From Tribonema minus (lineage: Eukaryota > Sar > Xanthophyceae > Tribonematales > Tribonemataceae), in contig JAFCMP010000522.1 in assembly GCA_017506865.1 (NCBI GenBank), positions 620,001 to 684,000 of the forward strand: 64,000 bases of DNA, given 5' to 3'. The position numbers and the translations under genes were made by a program. Positions 1 through 10,566 of this stretch are shown piece after piece. Every line of letters starts with the position of its first letter. The first letter of the stretch is position 1. The notes beneath the pieces were generated by a model. That model was not told the DNA's origin, did not search any database, and saw only the letters and a list, made by a program, of their open reading frames with translations.

Positions 1-1086
1 AGGCACACCTATATGCACAGGTGGACCTGCATCGGCGGAGGCACTGCCGTTGTGTTTAGGTATAACCATGAGCCTGTTGCGTCAATCATCACTAAAGCAA
101 GGCTCGCATGTACAGGTAACATTCCCTGAACAACTTGAATACTCTGTGGCAGCATACAGTGCCAGCCAAGGAAATTGGTGCCGATCATGTGGTAGTGCGC
201 AACAAAAACATGCCAGCTGAATCGATGATTCGCCAAAGCCTTGAACTGAAGGCTTCGACCTGCAGCCCACATGGTCGCTAGCAGCAGATTGGCTGCTGTG
301 TCTCAGCAGCACACATGTCAGGCTGTGTCTACCAGTGTGTGATAGACCACTGTGTGATAGACGCGTCACCCTCTGGTGATGATAACCCACGGTGCTGGCA
401 CTGCAGTACCTGGGCGAAGCAACCAACGTATACCTCAAATACCGGCAAGCAGGACTTCCGTTGTGCAGCTATTTGTTGGCCGCTTCGTAGGCATCTGGGC
501 GACCAGCCGAGGCACGTACCTTTACGGTGCGTAGTCTTGTCATCAATTCACTACCAATTACTTTCACCCACTACTTATTGTTGGCTTTCAGGTTCTGCTG
601 TACCTGATATGGTAAGCGCAGTGTGCGTTTTGCGTAAGCTTGCCAGTGTCGCCACTGTGAATGCTGTGGGTTGTGCAGTGTGCAGTGTCACTGCAGCATC
701 ATCGGTTCCTTCTCACATCGTCGGCTGAATGATGATGTCTTAACCCATGGCTTTTTGCAGCCAAGTTTGGCGTGGCCGCGTAGGCATGGGGATGCCGCAT
801 TGACGCTATGCTTAAAACACTGCAACCACAGTCAGAACTCAAATGCTGATTGATGACAGTGCGTGCATGCCCCCATCACAACACGTAGCTTGCCTTGGGA
901 GTACTCACCAAATCCACTGTCCATGGTATTGGTGCATTCCCATGTGCCATGGCAAACTACTGCGGAGACTACTCGCTGGCCATGAGTGGCGTGTGAAAAT
1001 GCCGCTGTAGCGGACGCGATCCATGTCGCAATTGATGGTGCAGCAGCAACATGAGATCATGATGACATTACAGGTTTGGCTCACAG
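1..1086. other. No recognisable gene
   Basis: No reading frame here resembles a known family or has convincing splice structure. A short imperfect tandem repeat of about 16 bases (unit containing gtgtgatagac) lies at about 333-362. The rest is mixed-composition intergenic sequence downstream of the phosphopantetheinyl transferase on the minus strand. Confidence 0.5.
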
Positions 1087-2031
1087 TTATAGTGTCATTG
1101 ATATGTGTGGTGGCACAATGTCTTTCAACGACACATACTCAATTGCCGCATGCGGCAAACAATAGCCATGCTCCTCGTCATGTCGAGGCAAGGCGCACTG
1201 CACAACAAGGCCCACATCTGCAGGCAGGCAGGCCTGTGAAGGGCCCCTTGCGATGCACACGACATATTGCTTCAGCGTATGCAACCTCACAGCCCAGCCG
1301 CTGTCCAACGCTCCATCTATGTATACGTGCGCATCAGTGGTGTCGTCGCTGCTAGCGTATTTGAATTCTACACGCTGAAGGTCGTACCCCAGGCCATTTC
1401 CCACGGCTTTGATTAACGCCTCTTTCATGGCCCAGTGTGTGAAGAACTGTCGCAACATTTCTTCCTCTGAATGCCCGACGCTTCGTATGGTGTCCCACTC
1501 CGCAGGCGTGAAGCATTTCTGGAAACAAGATAGATACGCATGTGTTCCTCCTTGCCTTAGTAGAACTTCTGGCGTTGCCACCTCCGCCACATCCACGCCA
1601 CACAGCCACACAGGGTCGGACGCAATCACCACCAGGCTGCCATGGTGAGACACGCTGAAGTTCCAATTGCGCAGGGGCAGCCACTCCTTGTGCTGCTCCA
1701 GCAACGCCGCCATCCCCATGAAATAAGGCTTCTTGTACGCTGTTCGTCCTATGTCAACATGGGAGTAGTCAACACCAAATACAGAGCTCGCCAAAGCTCT
1801 CTGCAGCAGGCGGCTGCCGAGAGCCAGCCGGCGGTCGCTCTCTCTGAGGTATCGCTGCACTCTCAAGGCCTCATCTGGCGCGATGCACCCCAGCAGCGAG
1901 CTCCACCGCTCCGAGGAGAGGTCCCATTGGCTCACATCCAGTACCCACAGCCGCACTCCGGTCTCTAGCCTAGTTTGCTGCTGCTGTTGATGCTTCTCGC
2001 CTTGTTGGCCTTGCCGTGCTGTTGCTTGCAT
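1087..2031 (-). CDS. AASDHPPT: 4'-phosphopantetheinyl transferase (AASDHPPT/Sfp type)
   Basis: This intronless gene encodes 314 residues. The family moves phosphopantetheine from CoA onto a serine of carrier proteins, such as the acyl carrier proteins of fatty acid and polyketide synthases. The signature motifs are visible in order: FSVSHHG at 125-131, GVDVAEV at 145-151 (Mg-binding Asp), FTPAEW at 174-179, and WAMKEALIKAVG at 200-211 (the WxxKEaxxK block with the second metal-binding Glu). The length is close to the roughly 310 residues of the human enzyme. About 60 residues after the last motif are poorly conserved. The start is the first ATG; a Gln-rich stretch follows it (residues 9-19). 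It is transcribed away from the PIG-V gene across a 152-bp shared promoter region that holds a TTCAACT motif. Motif order makes the family call firm; the substrate is inferred. Confidence 0.93.
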   Translation of the reverse strand: MQATARQGQQGEKHQQQQQTRLETGVRLWVLDVSQWDLSSERWSSLLGCIAPDEALRVQRYLRESDRRLALGSRLLQRALASSVFGVDYSHVDIGRTAYKKPYFMGMAALLEQHKEWLPLRNWNFSVSHHGSLVVIASDPVWLCGVDVAEVATPEVLLRQGGTHAYLSCFQKCFTPAEWDTIRSVGHSEEEMLRQFFTHWAMKEALIKAVGNGLGYDLQRVEFKYASSDDTTDAHVYIDGALDSGWAVRLHTLKQYVVCIARGPSQACLPADVGLVVQCALPRHDEEHGYCLPHAAIEYVSLKDIVPPHISMTL

Positions 2032-2067
2032 TCGCTACGGCTTGCGTGAGTGGTTCGGGGTCCCAAA

Positions 2068-2080
2068 CTTCACTTCAACT
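2068..2080. promoter_or_regulatory. TTCAACT motif in the divergent promoter
   Basis: A sequence reading acttcacttcaact lies between the divergent starts of the phosphopantetheinyl transferase (2031, minus) and PIG-V (2184, plus). It belongs to a recurring CAACTTCAA-like motif found upstream of many starts in this window. Its role as a promoter element is inferred from position and recurrence only. Confidence 0.4.
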
Positions 2081-2183
2081 CCTGTAACTGTTGAACGAGG
2101 GAGCACGACTTCGTGTGAGTCTCCTGATTGCCTCTCAACAGGATGATGATTTGGCTGGCATTGCAGCCCTGTAGTCGGTAGAC

Positions 2184-3928
2184 ATGTCGCCGCTTGTGAG
2201 GCGAGTTGTGCTGTGGGCGGTGATTTCCCGCATACTCACTGTGGGCCTGATGATCGGCAGCTCCCTGTACCTCCCTGAACACCGAGCAACAGGGGTACTG
2301 AGGTTCGCTGGAGTCGACAAGCACCCCATCGCAGCAGCATTCGTCAAGTGGGACGCTGCATGGCTGCTGCAGGTCGCTGACAAGGGGTATCCACCGCCAC
2401 CCTGGCGCATGGGGCGAACTTCGGCGCTCAAGGTACCACACTCGGATGTCGACTTCTTCGAGGAGCAGGTACACGCTTTCTTCCCGCTTTACTCGTGGAT
2501 CGTTCGCCACCTGGCAGCGTGCGTGCAGTCCTGGTTCGGCCTGGACTGGGGTTTTGCACTCGTAGCTTCAGCGGTGGCACTGTCCAACATCGCCTTCGTG
2601 GCATCCGCTGCGGCTCTGTTCCACCTGAGTTGCTCTGTGCTTGGAGACAGGCGAAAGGCGCTGTGGGGGGCACTCGCATACTGCTTCAATCCCGCCAGTG
2701 CGTTCTTCTCTACGACGTACACTGAGAGCGCGTTCGCTTTCCTCACTTTCGCGGGATTCGCAGTGCTGCTGAGTCCTAAAGCGCACTGCACCAGCCTCCG
2801 CAAGGTACCGCTCGCCTGGCTTTCCGCCATGCTGCTGTGCGCCGCCACAGCCACACGCTCAAATGGAGTCAGCGCCGCGCTCATCTTCGGCCTAGCCAAG
2901 CTGCACTGGTTGGTGGATGAGGCATTGAAGACGCGCAGCACCAGATCCGGGGTCGTGGTAGCACTGCGCTTCATCGCTGGGGCACTTGCAACTGCGCTCC
3001 AGATAGCGCTCATCGTAAGCCCCTACATCGCCTTTCAGGGCTACGCGTATCAGAAGTTCTGCGCGGCGGCCAGCACCAAGGCGCTGCAGATGCACCCCTG
3101 GTGCCTTCGCGCGGTGCCGAGCCTATACGCATGGGTGCAAGAGCGCTACTGGGGAGTCGGCCTGCTGCGCTACTACACCGTGCGCAACATTCCCAACTTC
3201 CTGCTCGCCGCCCCCGTCGTTGCGGTGTCTGCCTGGGGAGCGGTGGAGCTGTGGCAGCGCGCTGCGTGGACAGCTGTGATAGAGACGGTGCACATGCTCC
3301 TTGCCGCCATGGGCGTTCGCAGCAAGCCCAGCTTTGCAGCGCAGCAGCGGGCGCATGGAGCAGGGAGGATGCTGCCACCGAGGGCGTCGTACGCGGCAAC
3401 AGCTTTTGCACTGCACTGGGGCGCGCTGCTGTGCGTCGCAGTGCTGGCAATGAATGTTCAGGTGCGTGCGGTGAAGAGAGCATTGACACAGGTGCAGGAG
3501 CATGGTCTGGCAATGATGCATCTGGTCATGATTCACGAGTAGTCTCACACTGTGTGTGTGACGATGCTGCAAGGTTTAGATGTATTTCTGAACCAGTAAA
3601 GGCGAGAGGTGGAAGGCTTGTGATGAGCTGCATGGTTCAGGCAGGAGGTGTTGTGATCATCATGTTGCTGATTTGCAAGGACTTGCAGTGAAAGATGTTG
3701 CAATCCTGCGTTATCTAGGTTGTCAACGGGCTGATGTGCTTCTGCCTGGTTGCATTGCAGGTGACAACCAGGTTCCTTGCGGCTGCTTGCCCTCCCCTGC
3801 ACTGGCGTATAGGCGAGCTGCTGGCGGGTACTAAGGGACGGCTGTGCAAGTGGTTCACAGGGGTGTGGGTGGTACTTTTCTTCGTGGCAGGACCTGTTGC
3901 CCATGCGCTTTTCTTGCCGTGGACGTAG
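2184..3928 (+). CDS. PIGV: GPI mannosyltransferase 2 (PIG-V), two exons
   Basis: The exons are 2184-3461 and 3761-3928, joined in phase 0 across a 299-bp GT-AG intron, giving 481 residues (human PIG-V is 493). PIG-V is an ER multi-spanning enzyme that adds the second mannose to the GPI anchor precursor from dolichol-phosphate-mannose. Recognisable features are the early KWDAAW block (family pattern xWDxxW) followed by FFPLYSW in the first loop, CFNPASAFFSTTYTES in the centre, TRSNG, and repeated hydrophobic segments. The second exon restores the family C-terminus: ...NVQ joins VTTRFLAAACPP, and the protein ends in FLPWT. Without the splice the first exon would run into a short unrelated tail, so the intron is well supported. 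The gene is convergent with the WTAP-like gene. Confidence 0.93.
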
Positions 3929-4321
3929 ATTCACTTGTGCTGGCATACGCTGCGGGCCATGACATTGTACAGGAGACCATGCATGTGCACGTTGTTTCAG
4001 CTGAGACACATGGCGCCAATTATACGGGGGGCACACATGATAAATCAAACGAACTGGTTGAGTCCGAATAAATGACGGAGTATGGGGTGCTCGTGCCATT
4101 TGCATTGCCTACTGCTGCTGCTGCTACTGCTGCTGCTGATTGCAATTGGCACATGATTGCAAAGCCTGTTGCAGTCACGCATGTTAGTCAAGGCAGCAAC
4201 ACTGCCAGTACATCAAAAACTCTCAATGAGTGTTGCGCATACTGCACCACAGCAAGATTGCATGGCAATCAGACATGCTTGGAAAAGTATGCAACGTTCA
4301 TGTGTATTCACATCGATTCAT
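3929..4321. other. Convergent intergenic spacer
   Basis: This spacer lies between the 3' ends of PIG-V and the WTAP-like gene. It contains a CTG/CTT-like trinucleotide run at about 4111-4138 (ctgctgctgctgctactgctg). I see no coding exon. Confidence 0.5.
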
Positions 4322-6449
4322 TCACTCAGCCTCCAGCTCTGCAGTAGCATCAACGTCAACATCGTCTGATGGCTGCGCTGGAGCTTCATCTTCTGGCATC
4401 TGCTGCTGTTGCTGTGCCTCCAATGTGCGCACACGTGCCCATAGCGCCTCTCTGATCATCGCATCAACAAAAACATTTCCACAAACGGCAGAACGCATGT
4501 GTGTGAGGTGCTGCCGAAAGAGGTACAGCTTAAACGTTGCCTCCATTCATGCCAAGACATGCCAAAGGTGGAAGGACATGCCGCTGTGTGATGTGTGTGT
4601 GTCAGGCAGCACAATGAATACGAGTTATTGGTGCAACAACGAGCGGGATCTGGCTGCAGTGGCCATCAGTGGCAGTACGACAGCCACAATGAGCCCTTGG
4701 TAACTGTACTGTGAGCCTAGTTGAAACCTGATGAAGTTACACCTTGAACACTGGGTTGTCACAGTGCAGGAGACCATGTGCATCAAAATGCCCGTGGCAT
4801 CAAATCACCACCAGCAGCAGTAAAGTATGCCCGTCCATAGGTGCTGACATAGGTGCTGACATTATTTTCAGCGCAAGTTGCTTTGTAGCATGGCATGGTG
4901 TGCACAGGCAAGAGCGCAGCGCCTCAGCAGCGGTGTGCGTGCAATTCTCATACAGGGATAGTCACATATCAAAGCACCACAGCACACAAAAAAAGTGCAT
5001 CAAAGAAGCACAAAAATGGAGCCGGCACTGATGTACACCTCTCTCAAGTTTGTACTCACATGTCTTCCTCCAGCTGCGCATTCCTCTGCTCCGATTGTTG
5101 CAGCGCCTCCCTCAACTGCCCCAGATTTGCTTCTGCCAATGCTGCTCTGGCCCGCGCGCCTTGCACCTCTGCCAGCAACACAGACCACATAGTTGAAGTA
5201 GTGAGGCAGTCATGCATTGGGTTACTCATGCTGAGCTAATCATTGCTCCTTGCATCAGCAGCACCCAGTGGTGACAAGAGATACGCACATGCTGTATATG
5301 GCAGTATATGGAGCACTGAACCATAATGCGTTGAAACGATCGTTAGAGTTCCAGTTGTAGCACAAAGCCGACAGTCCATCACAAGGATACCCATATTGGC
5401 AGCTTTCAGCATGTTTGTGGGCATCGATCATAAAGAAAACAGTAATGTGCTGGTGCAGTGCAGCACCAACGCGAAGGTGCAAGGACGTGGTGTGCCTGGA
5501 CCTTGATTCAACACTCACAAGTGACATCAACCCTGGCTACTTGTATCAGAGCCCTCTGCACTACTGCCGCACTCAGCGAAGAGACAAGGAGTTTGGCAGC
5601 CATTGTACTGCTGTTGAAGTTATGAGTATGGCAGAACCCACCTTCGTTCTGCATTGCTGCAGCAGAAAGGCACTTGACGGTGGCTTGCAATTGCACGATC
5701 TTCTGTGTCAATTTGCTCTCCACTGCCCTGCTGTCCTGTTCGCCACTTCGTGCCAGCTGAGCCTCTGCAGTGCGCAGCTTCTTTTCCCTGTGCAAACATG
5801 CCATGTGAAACGGCAAGGCAATGTGAAAGTTCACAGTAGGGCTTGTGAACGTTGCCGTCCTCATGGAGTACCAGCAGCAAACTCTGCCATATGGTGACAA
5901 CAGTGGAGTGGCTTGCCTTTTCCAGCCATGTGAATTCACACAGCCCACAGTGATGCTACTCAAATGTGCATTTCTAGGATGGTACAATGATCATTGTATT
6001 GTTCAACTGGATGCTCTTCAGCAGGACACACTTTCATGCCAACCAGACAAGCCTGCGTTCGATGCCACCAGGGAGCAGCTGCAGCAGACCAAAGCCATTG
6101 ATGCACCTTGTTGTACTCACATTTCCACGAGTTGAGACCGCATTAGCTGAAACTCCACGTTAACTGCTGGGTCTGTGAAGTGTTGCCTCGTAAAGTCCAC
6201 AGAGGGAGTCTTGCTGACTGCCAGGTCAACGACGTAAGATTGCATGTCTGCCATGTCGGCGTCCTTGGCTGCTAGTCGCATCATCTGCGACGCAGATGGC
6301 ACGTTGATATCAGCATTGCTAGAGCGCTTCTGATCAGCGAGAAAGCAACTAACTATGTACAAACATACATGTTGTGCTTTGTGGTCTCAGCTTACCATTG
6401 CTCCCTCCCTGGCGGTCAGCCGTGCCTTCTTCGGTTCTGATGCAGCCAT
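4322..6449 (-). CDS. WTAP: WTAP/FIP37-like m6A methyltransferase complex subunit, five exons
   Basis: In transcription order the exons are 6396-6449, 6121-6329, 5642-5787, 5060-5168 and 4322-4451. All splice sites are GT-AG and the phases agree throughout, giving 215 residues. WTAP (FIP37 in plants) is the coiled-coil nuclear subunit that supports the METTL3/METTL14 RNA adenosine methyltransferase. The start MAASEPKKARLTARE is like the PKKVRL nuclear-signal start of WTAP. Exon 2 carries MMRLAAKDADMADMQ...DPAVNVEFQLMR, matching the family blocks around MRLATKEQEMQ and DPAINLFFLKM. Exon 3 keeps the KL..A..L...DS...KL..K spacing, and exons 4-5 continue the coiled coil (AALAEANLGQLREAL) before an acidic tail. 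The family FTPDSQTGKKLMAK block is replaced by a divergent sequence. It is shorter than animal WTAP but close to the conserved core. Confidence 0.82.
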
Positions 6450-6596
6450 GGTTGCAGATACAAGCGCTTCGTACTCTGCAGCTGTGAAGTAACCGTAGCA
6501 AACGAGTGCCAAGCTATGCACGAAGCACTTCAACATTGGAAGTAGATGCTGAAGTTGTATATTATGTCCTGGACCGCATGGGCTGCGCGCACGATA
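6450..6596. other. WTAP upstream region ending at the retroelement
   Basis: This 147-bp stretch separates the WTAP start codon from the left border of the reverse-transcriptase element. It contains both orientations of the TTCAAC motif (see 6527-6557). Confidence 0.4.
6527..6557. promoter_or_regulatory. Paired ACTTCAAC / GAAGTTG motifs upstream of WTAP
   Basis: The two half-sites acttcaac (6527-6534) and gaagttg (6551-6557) lie 78-108 bp upstream of the WTAP start codon at 6449. They match the motif found upstream of other genes in this window. A regulatory role is inferred. Confidence 0.35.
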
Positions 6597-6619
6597 AATC
6601 GGGCTTGCAATAACTAAAT

Positions 6620-9600
6620 CTACGGAGGAGCCGGCGGTTCGGCGCTGGCCGGCGAGGGCCGCGGCACTTGCAACAGTGCGATGCGGCGGTAAGCGCTGAC
6701 GTCGCCATCAGGGGCAATGACTGCGTTCCAGTTGTCGATCACGACACGTGTGAGCGCGCGCTGTAGCGCGAGGGAGGTGCGGCGGCGCCAGAAGGCAACG
6801 CGCTGCGCGAGATTGTAGCTGCCCTGCGAGCTCTGCTCGGCGAGTGCGTGTAGCAGCGCTTGGGTGTCGCGTGACATAGCGCCGAAGTGGTCAAAGGCTG
6901 CGGAAAATAGGGTGTGTGTAGTGGGGTCCAGGGCCCCTGAGACTACGTATGTGTCTATCTTTTCCTGCGAAGCCGATTCAAGCACGCGCTGCACATCGCG
7001 CGCGCCCCCCTGAGCCTGACGGAGGCGGGAGGGGCATGAGCTGTCACGTATGGTGACGTCTATGCAACAAGCTACTTCAAAGCCGCCGCGCAGTTTAGTG
7101 CACCGGCCTGCTGCTACCGCGTCGGCGCTCGGCTGCACTTTAGGGACTGGAAGGCAGACCTGGTTGCTGCCAAAGACGATGTCCATGAACTTGTTGAACC
7201 CGTGGCGCGCCGCGTAGCGGCGGAAGGGGGCAAGGGTGTCCCGGTCGAGACCGCGGAGGTGGGCCACCTGCTTGAGCAGCTGAAAGAGCGCGTCTGCGAG
7301 CAAGTTGTGTCGCGTGACGTTAAGCCCTTGTGTGCAGCGGCGCAGGTGGGCACCCGAGTCCACTGGTCTATGGCACTTGGGGCACCGCGCCGCAGCGGGG
7401 GCGGGGCGCTCCACGCCCAGGTGGCGCCGCAGCGTCTCGCGGAATTCCGGCGGGGACATGGTCTCCGCTGGGTCAGTGCTCGGCAATTGCGCCAAGAAAC
7501 CCATGGCCCCCTTAGAGGCGCCGCTGCGCCACGCCGCGACTGCTTCCAACGCATTTGCTGCTTCAAGCCGACGCAGCTGCGTGGCGGCGAGCGCTGCGTC
7601 TAGCACCCGTGATAGCGCCGCTTGACGCCGCGGCAGCACGGCGGCCGGCGGGGCCTGGGCAGAGCCTGGCTCGCGCGCCACCGCTGGCGCAGCAGCGCGG
7701 CGCGCGCCGGCGCGAGTCCGCATGCCCGGCCCCGCAGCTCCGCCTGCCCGTTGCAGCAGATCGCGCAGCGCCCGCCATGCGCCGTCGTCCTGGCGCCAGT
7801 CCTGGTACCAGACCGTGGGCAGGAGCAGTGCGAGGGCCGCTGCAGCCTCATCGCTGCCGCTGCGCAGCTGCTGCAGGCAGGTAGCTATCTGGGTGAAGGT
7901 GAAGCCATAGCGGGCATGCTCTAGGACGCGGCTGCGTGCCGCCACTGGAAATGCCGCCAGTGCCGGCCCCATGCACTCGAGGGAACGTGCAGCAAATGCG
8001 GCACATGCACGGGGCGCCGCGCCCAGCACGCCAAAGCCACCACTCCCCAGCCGCAGATGCACGCGTACCTGCTGATGTGCTGGTAGCGTCACTGGGGCCT
8101 CGCCACCCCAGTCGGCGCCGCGTACCCATGCCACTGCCGCCGCCCACAGAGAGGGCGGCGCCGCCGCCGCCGAAACCGCCGGCGGGCCGCGGCAATCGTC
8201 ACCCGCCGCCGGCGCGCGCTGGTGGGCCGGCGGCGTAAGACCCGCCGATGGCTCCTGCGCCAGCGCGGCCACGGCCGCTAGCGTGATGGCGTCGAAGCGC
8301 CGTAGCTCCTCGTGCGTGAGGGATGGCGCTGTATTGCGCGAGACATGCCCTGCGCGGGCGGGGACGGCAAGACGCAGAATGGAGAAGGCAGCCTGCACAT
8401 CCTCCATCTGCACAAGCTCCGCAACCAGGCGGTCGGTGCCGGGGGCACGAAGGGTCGCCGCCACTTGCGCGCGCACGAAGCCCTCGGTGCCGACCGGCAC
8501 CCCCATCAGCGTGATGCCGTCGTCACATACTGGTACGGGGACATTGGCGGCGGCAAAGACGGCGGCGGCGCGCTCGCGGGCGCCGCCTGAGGCCGGCACC
8601 ACCGCCGCGCATTTCGTGACGTTGACCTGAATGTTGAGCTCGCTCAGCGCCTGTTGTATGAAGCAGAACGCGCGGCCAACGTGGTCGAGCACCGGCGCGT
8701 CACAGCTGGGCGTCATGATGGTGAGGTCATCGAGGTAGCCCGGAAGCGCCAGTTGCGGGAACTTGGCGCGGGCAGCCACCATGGTGCCGCGCAGTGCCAG
8801 CGCGAACAGCAGCGGCCCCAATGGGTCGCCCTGCTGCACGCCCTGTTGGGAGAGGATGATGGCGGCGTCGGCGTGCCCATCTAGGCCAAATTGTAGCCAA
8901 GGGGCCCGGCCGGGGCCGTAGATGTGCTCGACGTAGCCGTACAGGCCAGGCAGATGCTCGGCCACCGCGGTGAGGACTGCCGAGCGCGACAGCGCGTTGA
9001 AGGCATTACTGCCGTCAATGGCAAGGAGCACGCCGCCGCACTCATGCGTGAGCTGCGCCATGAGCGCCACTCTCTCTGCGCCCCCCCGCGCGCCGACCCC
9101 AAACTGGCCAATTGGTTCCAGCAGCGCGGAGACGCGGTCCCGGGTGTCCGTGCAGAAGGTGCGGGCGAACAGGCGGCGGATGGTGTCGCCGCACGCGATG
9201 GGGCGCGCCTTCTCGCCCACAGCGCTGAGGCGCGCGGCCGCGTGAAGGCGCCAAAAGGGGGCGGGCAGCGCGGCGGGGGTGGAGTACACCGCGGTACCCA
9301 GCCACGCCAGCAGCTCAAGGAGCCAGTCAACCGTGCGCCCCGACGTGTGCGCCGTGTGCCGGACGCACTGCTGGAGGTGGGAGTTGCGCAGCCCAGAGGG
9401 ACCGGCGGCCGAGCCAGGGTTGGCGGCGAGGATGGCCTCGCGTAGCCCGTCCGCCGTGAATGAAGCGCAGTTGAGTGGTGCCGGCGCCGCCAGCGCCGCC
9501 GCCGCCACCAAGCTGCGCGCCCGCGATGCCGCGGCATCCAGCTTCGCAGACGCATCGCCAGCTGGGTGTTTAGCCTGCAGTTTATGCAAGGTAGCAGAGT

Positions 9601-10441
9601 CGCGGGGGGCAGATGTGTCAGCACCCTCCGCCAGCAGCCGCGCGGCGCGCCCGACGCCGCCCGGCTGCCGCGCCGTCGCCGCCGCGCGTTCCCGCACTGC
9701 CGCCGCCGCCTCCGTCATAGACCTAGCGCGGCGCGTGCACGCACGGGCGGCGCCGCGGCGGCAGAAGGCCAGCGCTGTGCGCGTGAGCAGGTCCAGGTCG
9801 CCTGCCACGAAGGCCGCAAAACGGTGCGCCCGCGGCAGGGAGCCGTCGGGTACAAGCAGCAGGCACGGCAGCAGATGCAGCAGCTTGCACCATGCACCGG
9901 CTGTGGCGGACGCCTGTGCCGCTGCCTCAACCCCGTGTGCCTGCGCTACCGCCGTCTGCGCTTCCCGGAGGCCCGCCAGCGTGGCCGTCAAGGCGGCTGT
10001 GAAGTCCGAGCGGTGCTCCAGGCGAATGCGGCGGCCGACCACCAGTTGCTGCTGCAGAACATAGTCAAAGGAGAGGTCGTCAAGCGCTGCGCGCGCGGGC
10101 GAGAGCGGCGCCAGCGTCCAGAGCGGAAGCGCGCTGCGCCATGTTGGCCCTGCCGCAGCCACAGCGGCAGCTGCGCGGGCGCCGGGGCCGCGCGCGCCGC
10201 CGCTGGCTGTAGAGAGGGGGAGGATGGGGGGCAGAGGCGCGACGCGGGGCCCGTGTGGCCGCTGCGTTGCGGCCGCCCCCCGGGACTTGTACAGGTGGTC
10301 GCGCTGGTGCAATTTCGTGCGCACGCACCCTGGCTCGCCGCACGAGGCGCATGCGCAGAGTAGCAGCTCGGGTTCCACGGCGTAGTAGGTGCCCGCGCCG
10401 GCTCGGTGGAGAGTCAAACACTCATCGTCGACCGCCTGCAT
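6620..10441 (-). CDS. Reverse transcriptase with C-terminal zinc-knuckle and endonuclease-like region
   Basis: This single uninterrupted ORF of 1273 residues is made of GC-rich codons. The N-terminus has a Cys cluster (CACASCGEPGC) and a long Ala/Arg-rich region. The reverse transcriptase domain lies at roughly 330-680: the finger block ANPGSAAGPSGLR, ARPIACGDTIRRL, motif A with AIDGSNAF near 473, motif B GVQQGDPLGPLLF, and the catalytic YLDD near 570. The C-terminus has a CX2CX8HX3C knuckle (CPKCHRPVDSGAHLRRC, about 1020-1036), then QPSADAV and CIDVTIRD near 1125. This resembles the restriction-enzyme-like nuclease of single-ORF non-LTR elements. No APE-type nuclease or RNase H is evident. 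The lack of stops over 1273 codons suggests recent activity or selection. Long open frames on the opposite strand are shadows of its GC-rich codons. Confidence 0.88.
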   Translation of the reverse strand: MQAVDDECLTLHRAGAGTYYAVEPELLLCACASCGEPGCVRTKLHQRDHLYKSRGAAATQRPHGPRVAPLPPILPLSTASGGARGPGARAAAAVAAAGPTWRSALPLWTLAPLSPARAALDDLSFDYVLQQQLVVGRRIRLEHRSDFTAALTATLAGLREAQTAVAQAHGVEAAAQASATAGAWCKLLHLLPCLLLVPDGSLPRAHRFAAFVAGDLDLLTRTALAFCRRGAARACTRRARSMTEAAAAVRERAAATARQPGGVGRAARLLAEGADTSAPRDSATLHKLQAKHPAGDASAKLDAAASRARSLVAAAALAAPAPLNCASFTADGLREAILAANPGSAAGPSGLRNSHLQQCVRHTAHTSGRTVDWLLELLAWLGTAVYSTPAALPAPFWRLHAAARLSAVGEKARPIACGDTIRRLFARTFCTDTRDRVSALLEPIGQFGVGARGGAERVALMAQLTHECGGVLLAIDGSNAFNALSRSAVLTAVAEHLPGLYGYVEHIYGPGRAPWLQFGLDGHADAAIILSQQGVQQGDPLGPLLFALALRGTMVAARAKFPQLALPGYLDDLTIMTPSCDAPVLDHVGRAFCFIQQALSELNIQVNVTKCAAVVPASGGARERAAAVFAAANVPVPVCDDGITLMGVPVGTEGFVRAQVAATLRAPGTDRLVAELVQMEDVQAAFSILRLAVPARAGHVSRNTAPSLTHEELRRFDAITLAAVAALAQEPSAGLTPPAHQRAPAAGDDCRGPPAVSAAAAPPSLWAAAVAWVRGADWGGEAPVTLPAHQQVRVHLRLGSGGFGVLGAAPRACAAFAARSLECMGPALAAFPVAARSRVLEHARYGFTFTQIATCLQQLRSGSDEAAAALALLLPTVWYQDWRQDDGAWRALRDLLQRAGGAAGPGMRTRAGARRAAAPAVAREPGSAQAPPAAVLPRRQAALSRVLDAALAATQLRRLEAANALEAVAAWRSGASKGAMGFLAQLPSTDPAETMSPPEFRETLRRHLGVERPAPAAARCPKCHRPVDSGAHLRRCTQGLNVTRHNLLADALFQLLKQVAHLRGLDRDTLAPFRRYAARHGFNKFMDIVFGSNQVCLPVPKVQPSADAVAAGRCTKLRGGFEVACCIDVTIRDSSCPSRLRQAQGGARDVQRVLESASQEKIDTYVVSGALDPTTHTLFSAAFDHFGAMSRDTQALLHALAEQSSQGSYNLAQRVAFWRRRTSLALQRALTRVVIDNWNAVIAPDGDVSAYRRIALLQVPRPSPASAEPPAPP

Positions 10442-10444
10442 GCT

Positions 10445-10462
10445 GAAGTTGATGGAAGTTGT
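10445..10462. promoter_or_regulatory. Double GAAGTTG motif at the RT start
   Basis: The sequence gaagttgatggaagttg begins immediately upstream of the RT start codon at 10441. On the coding strand it reads as two CAACTTC copies, the same motif found upstream of host genes. Either the element carries its own copy or it inserted next to one. Confidence 0.3.
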
Positions 10463-10566
10463 TGTTTACGGTGGTTCTATGTACCCTCAATACGTGCGCT
10501 GTTTGTGCGTTGCATGATTGGCATTACCCCTCATGTTGTGCGCTGCAATACCAGATGCGCACGATA

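Larger units (their letters stand above)
6587..10566 (-). mobile_element. Non-LTR-type retroelement with putative 10-bp target duplication
   Basis: A long, intact reverse-transcriptase ORF sits in a block far richer in G+C than its surroundings. The 10-mer gcgcacgata occurs at 6587-6596 just past the 3' end and again at 10557-10566 upstream of the start. This would make a roughly 3.96-kb element with a target-site duplication, a leader of about 115 bp and a very short 3' tail of about 23 bp. There is no poly-A tail and no long terminal repeat. The duplication is seen in the sequence, but a 10-mer could recur by chance. The element may instead be a fixed or domesticated copy. Confidence 0.55.

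Noticed and set aside
6620..10441. Many long open frames on both strands over the reverse transcriptase
   Set aside because: They are by-products of GC-rich codons. Only the 1273-codon minus frame has RT, zinc and nuclease-like motifs.
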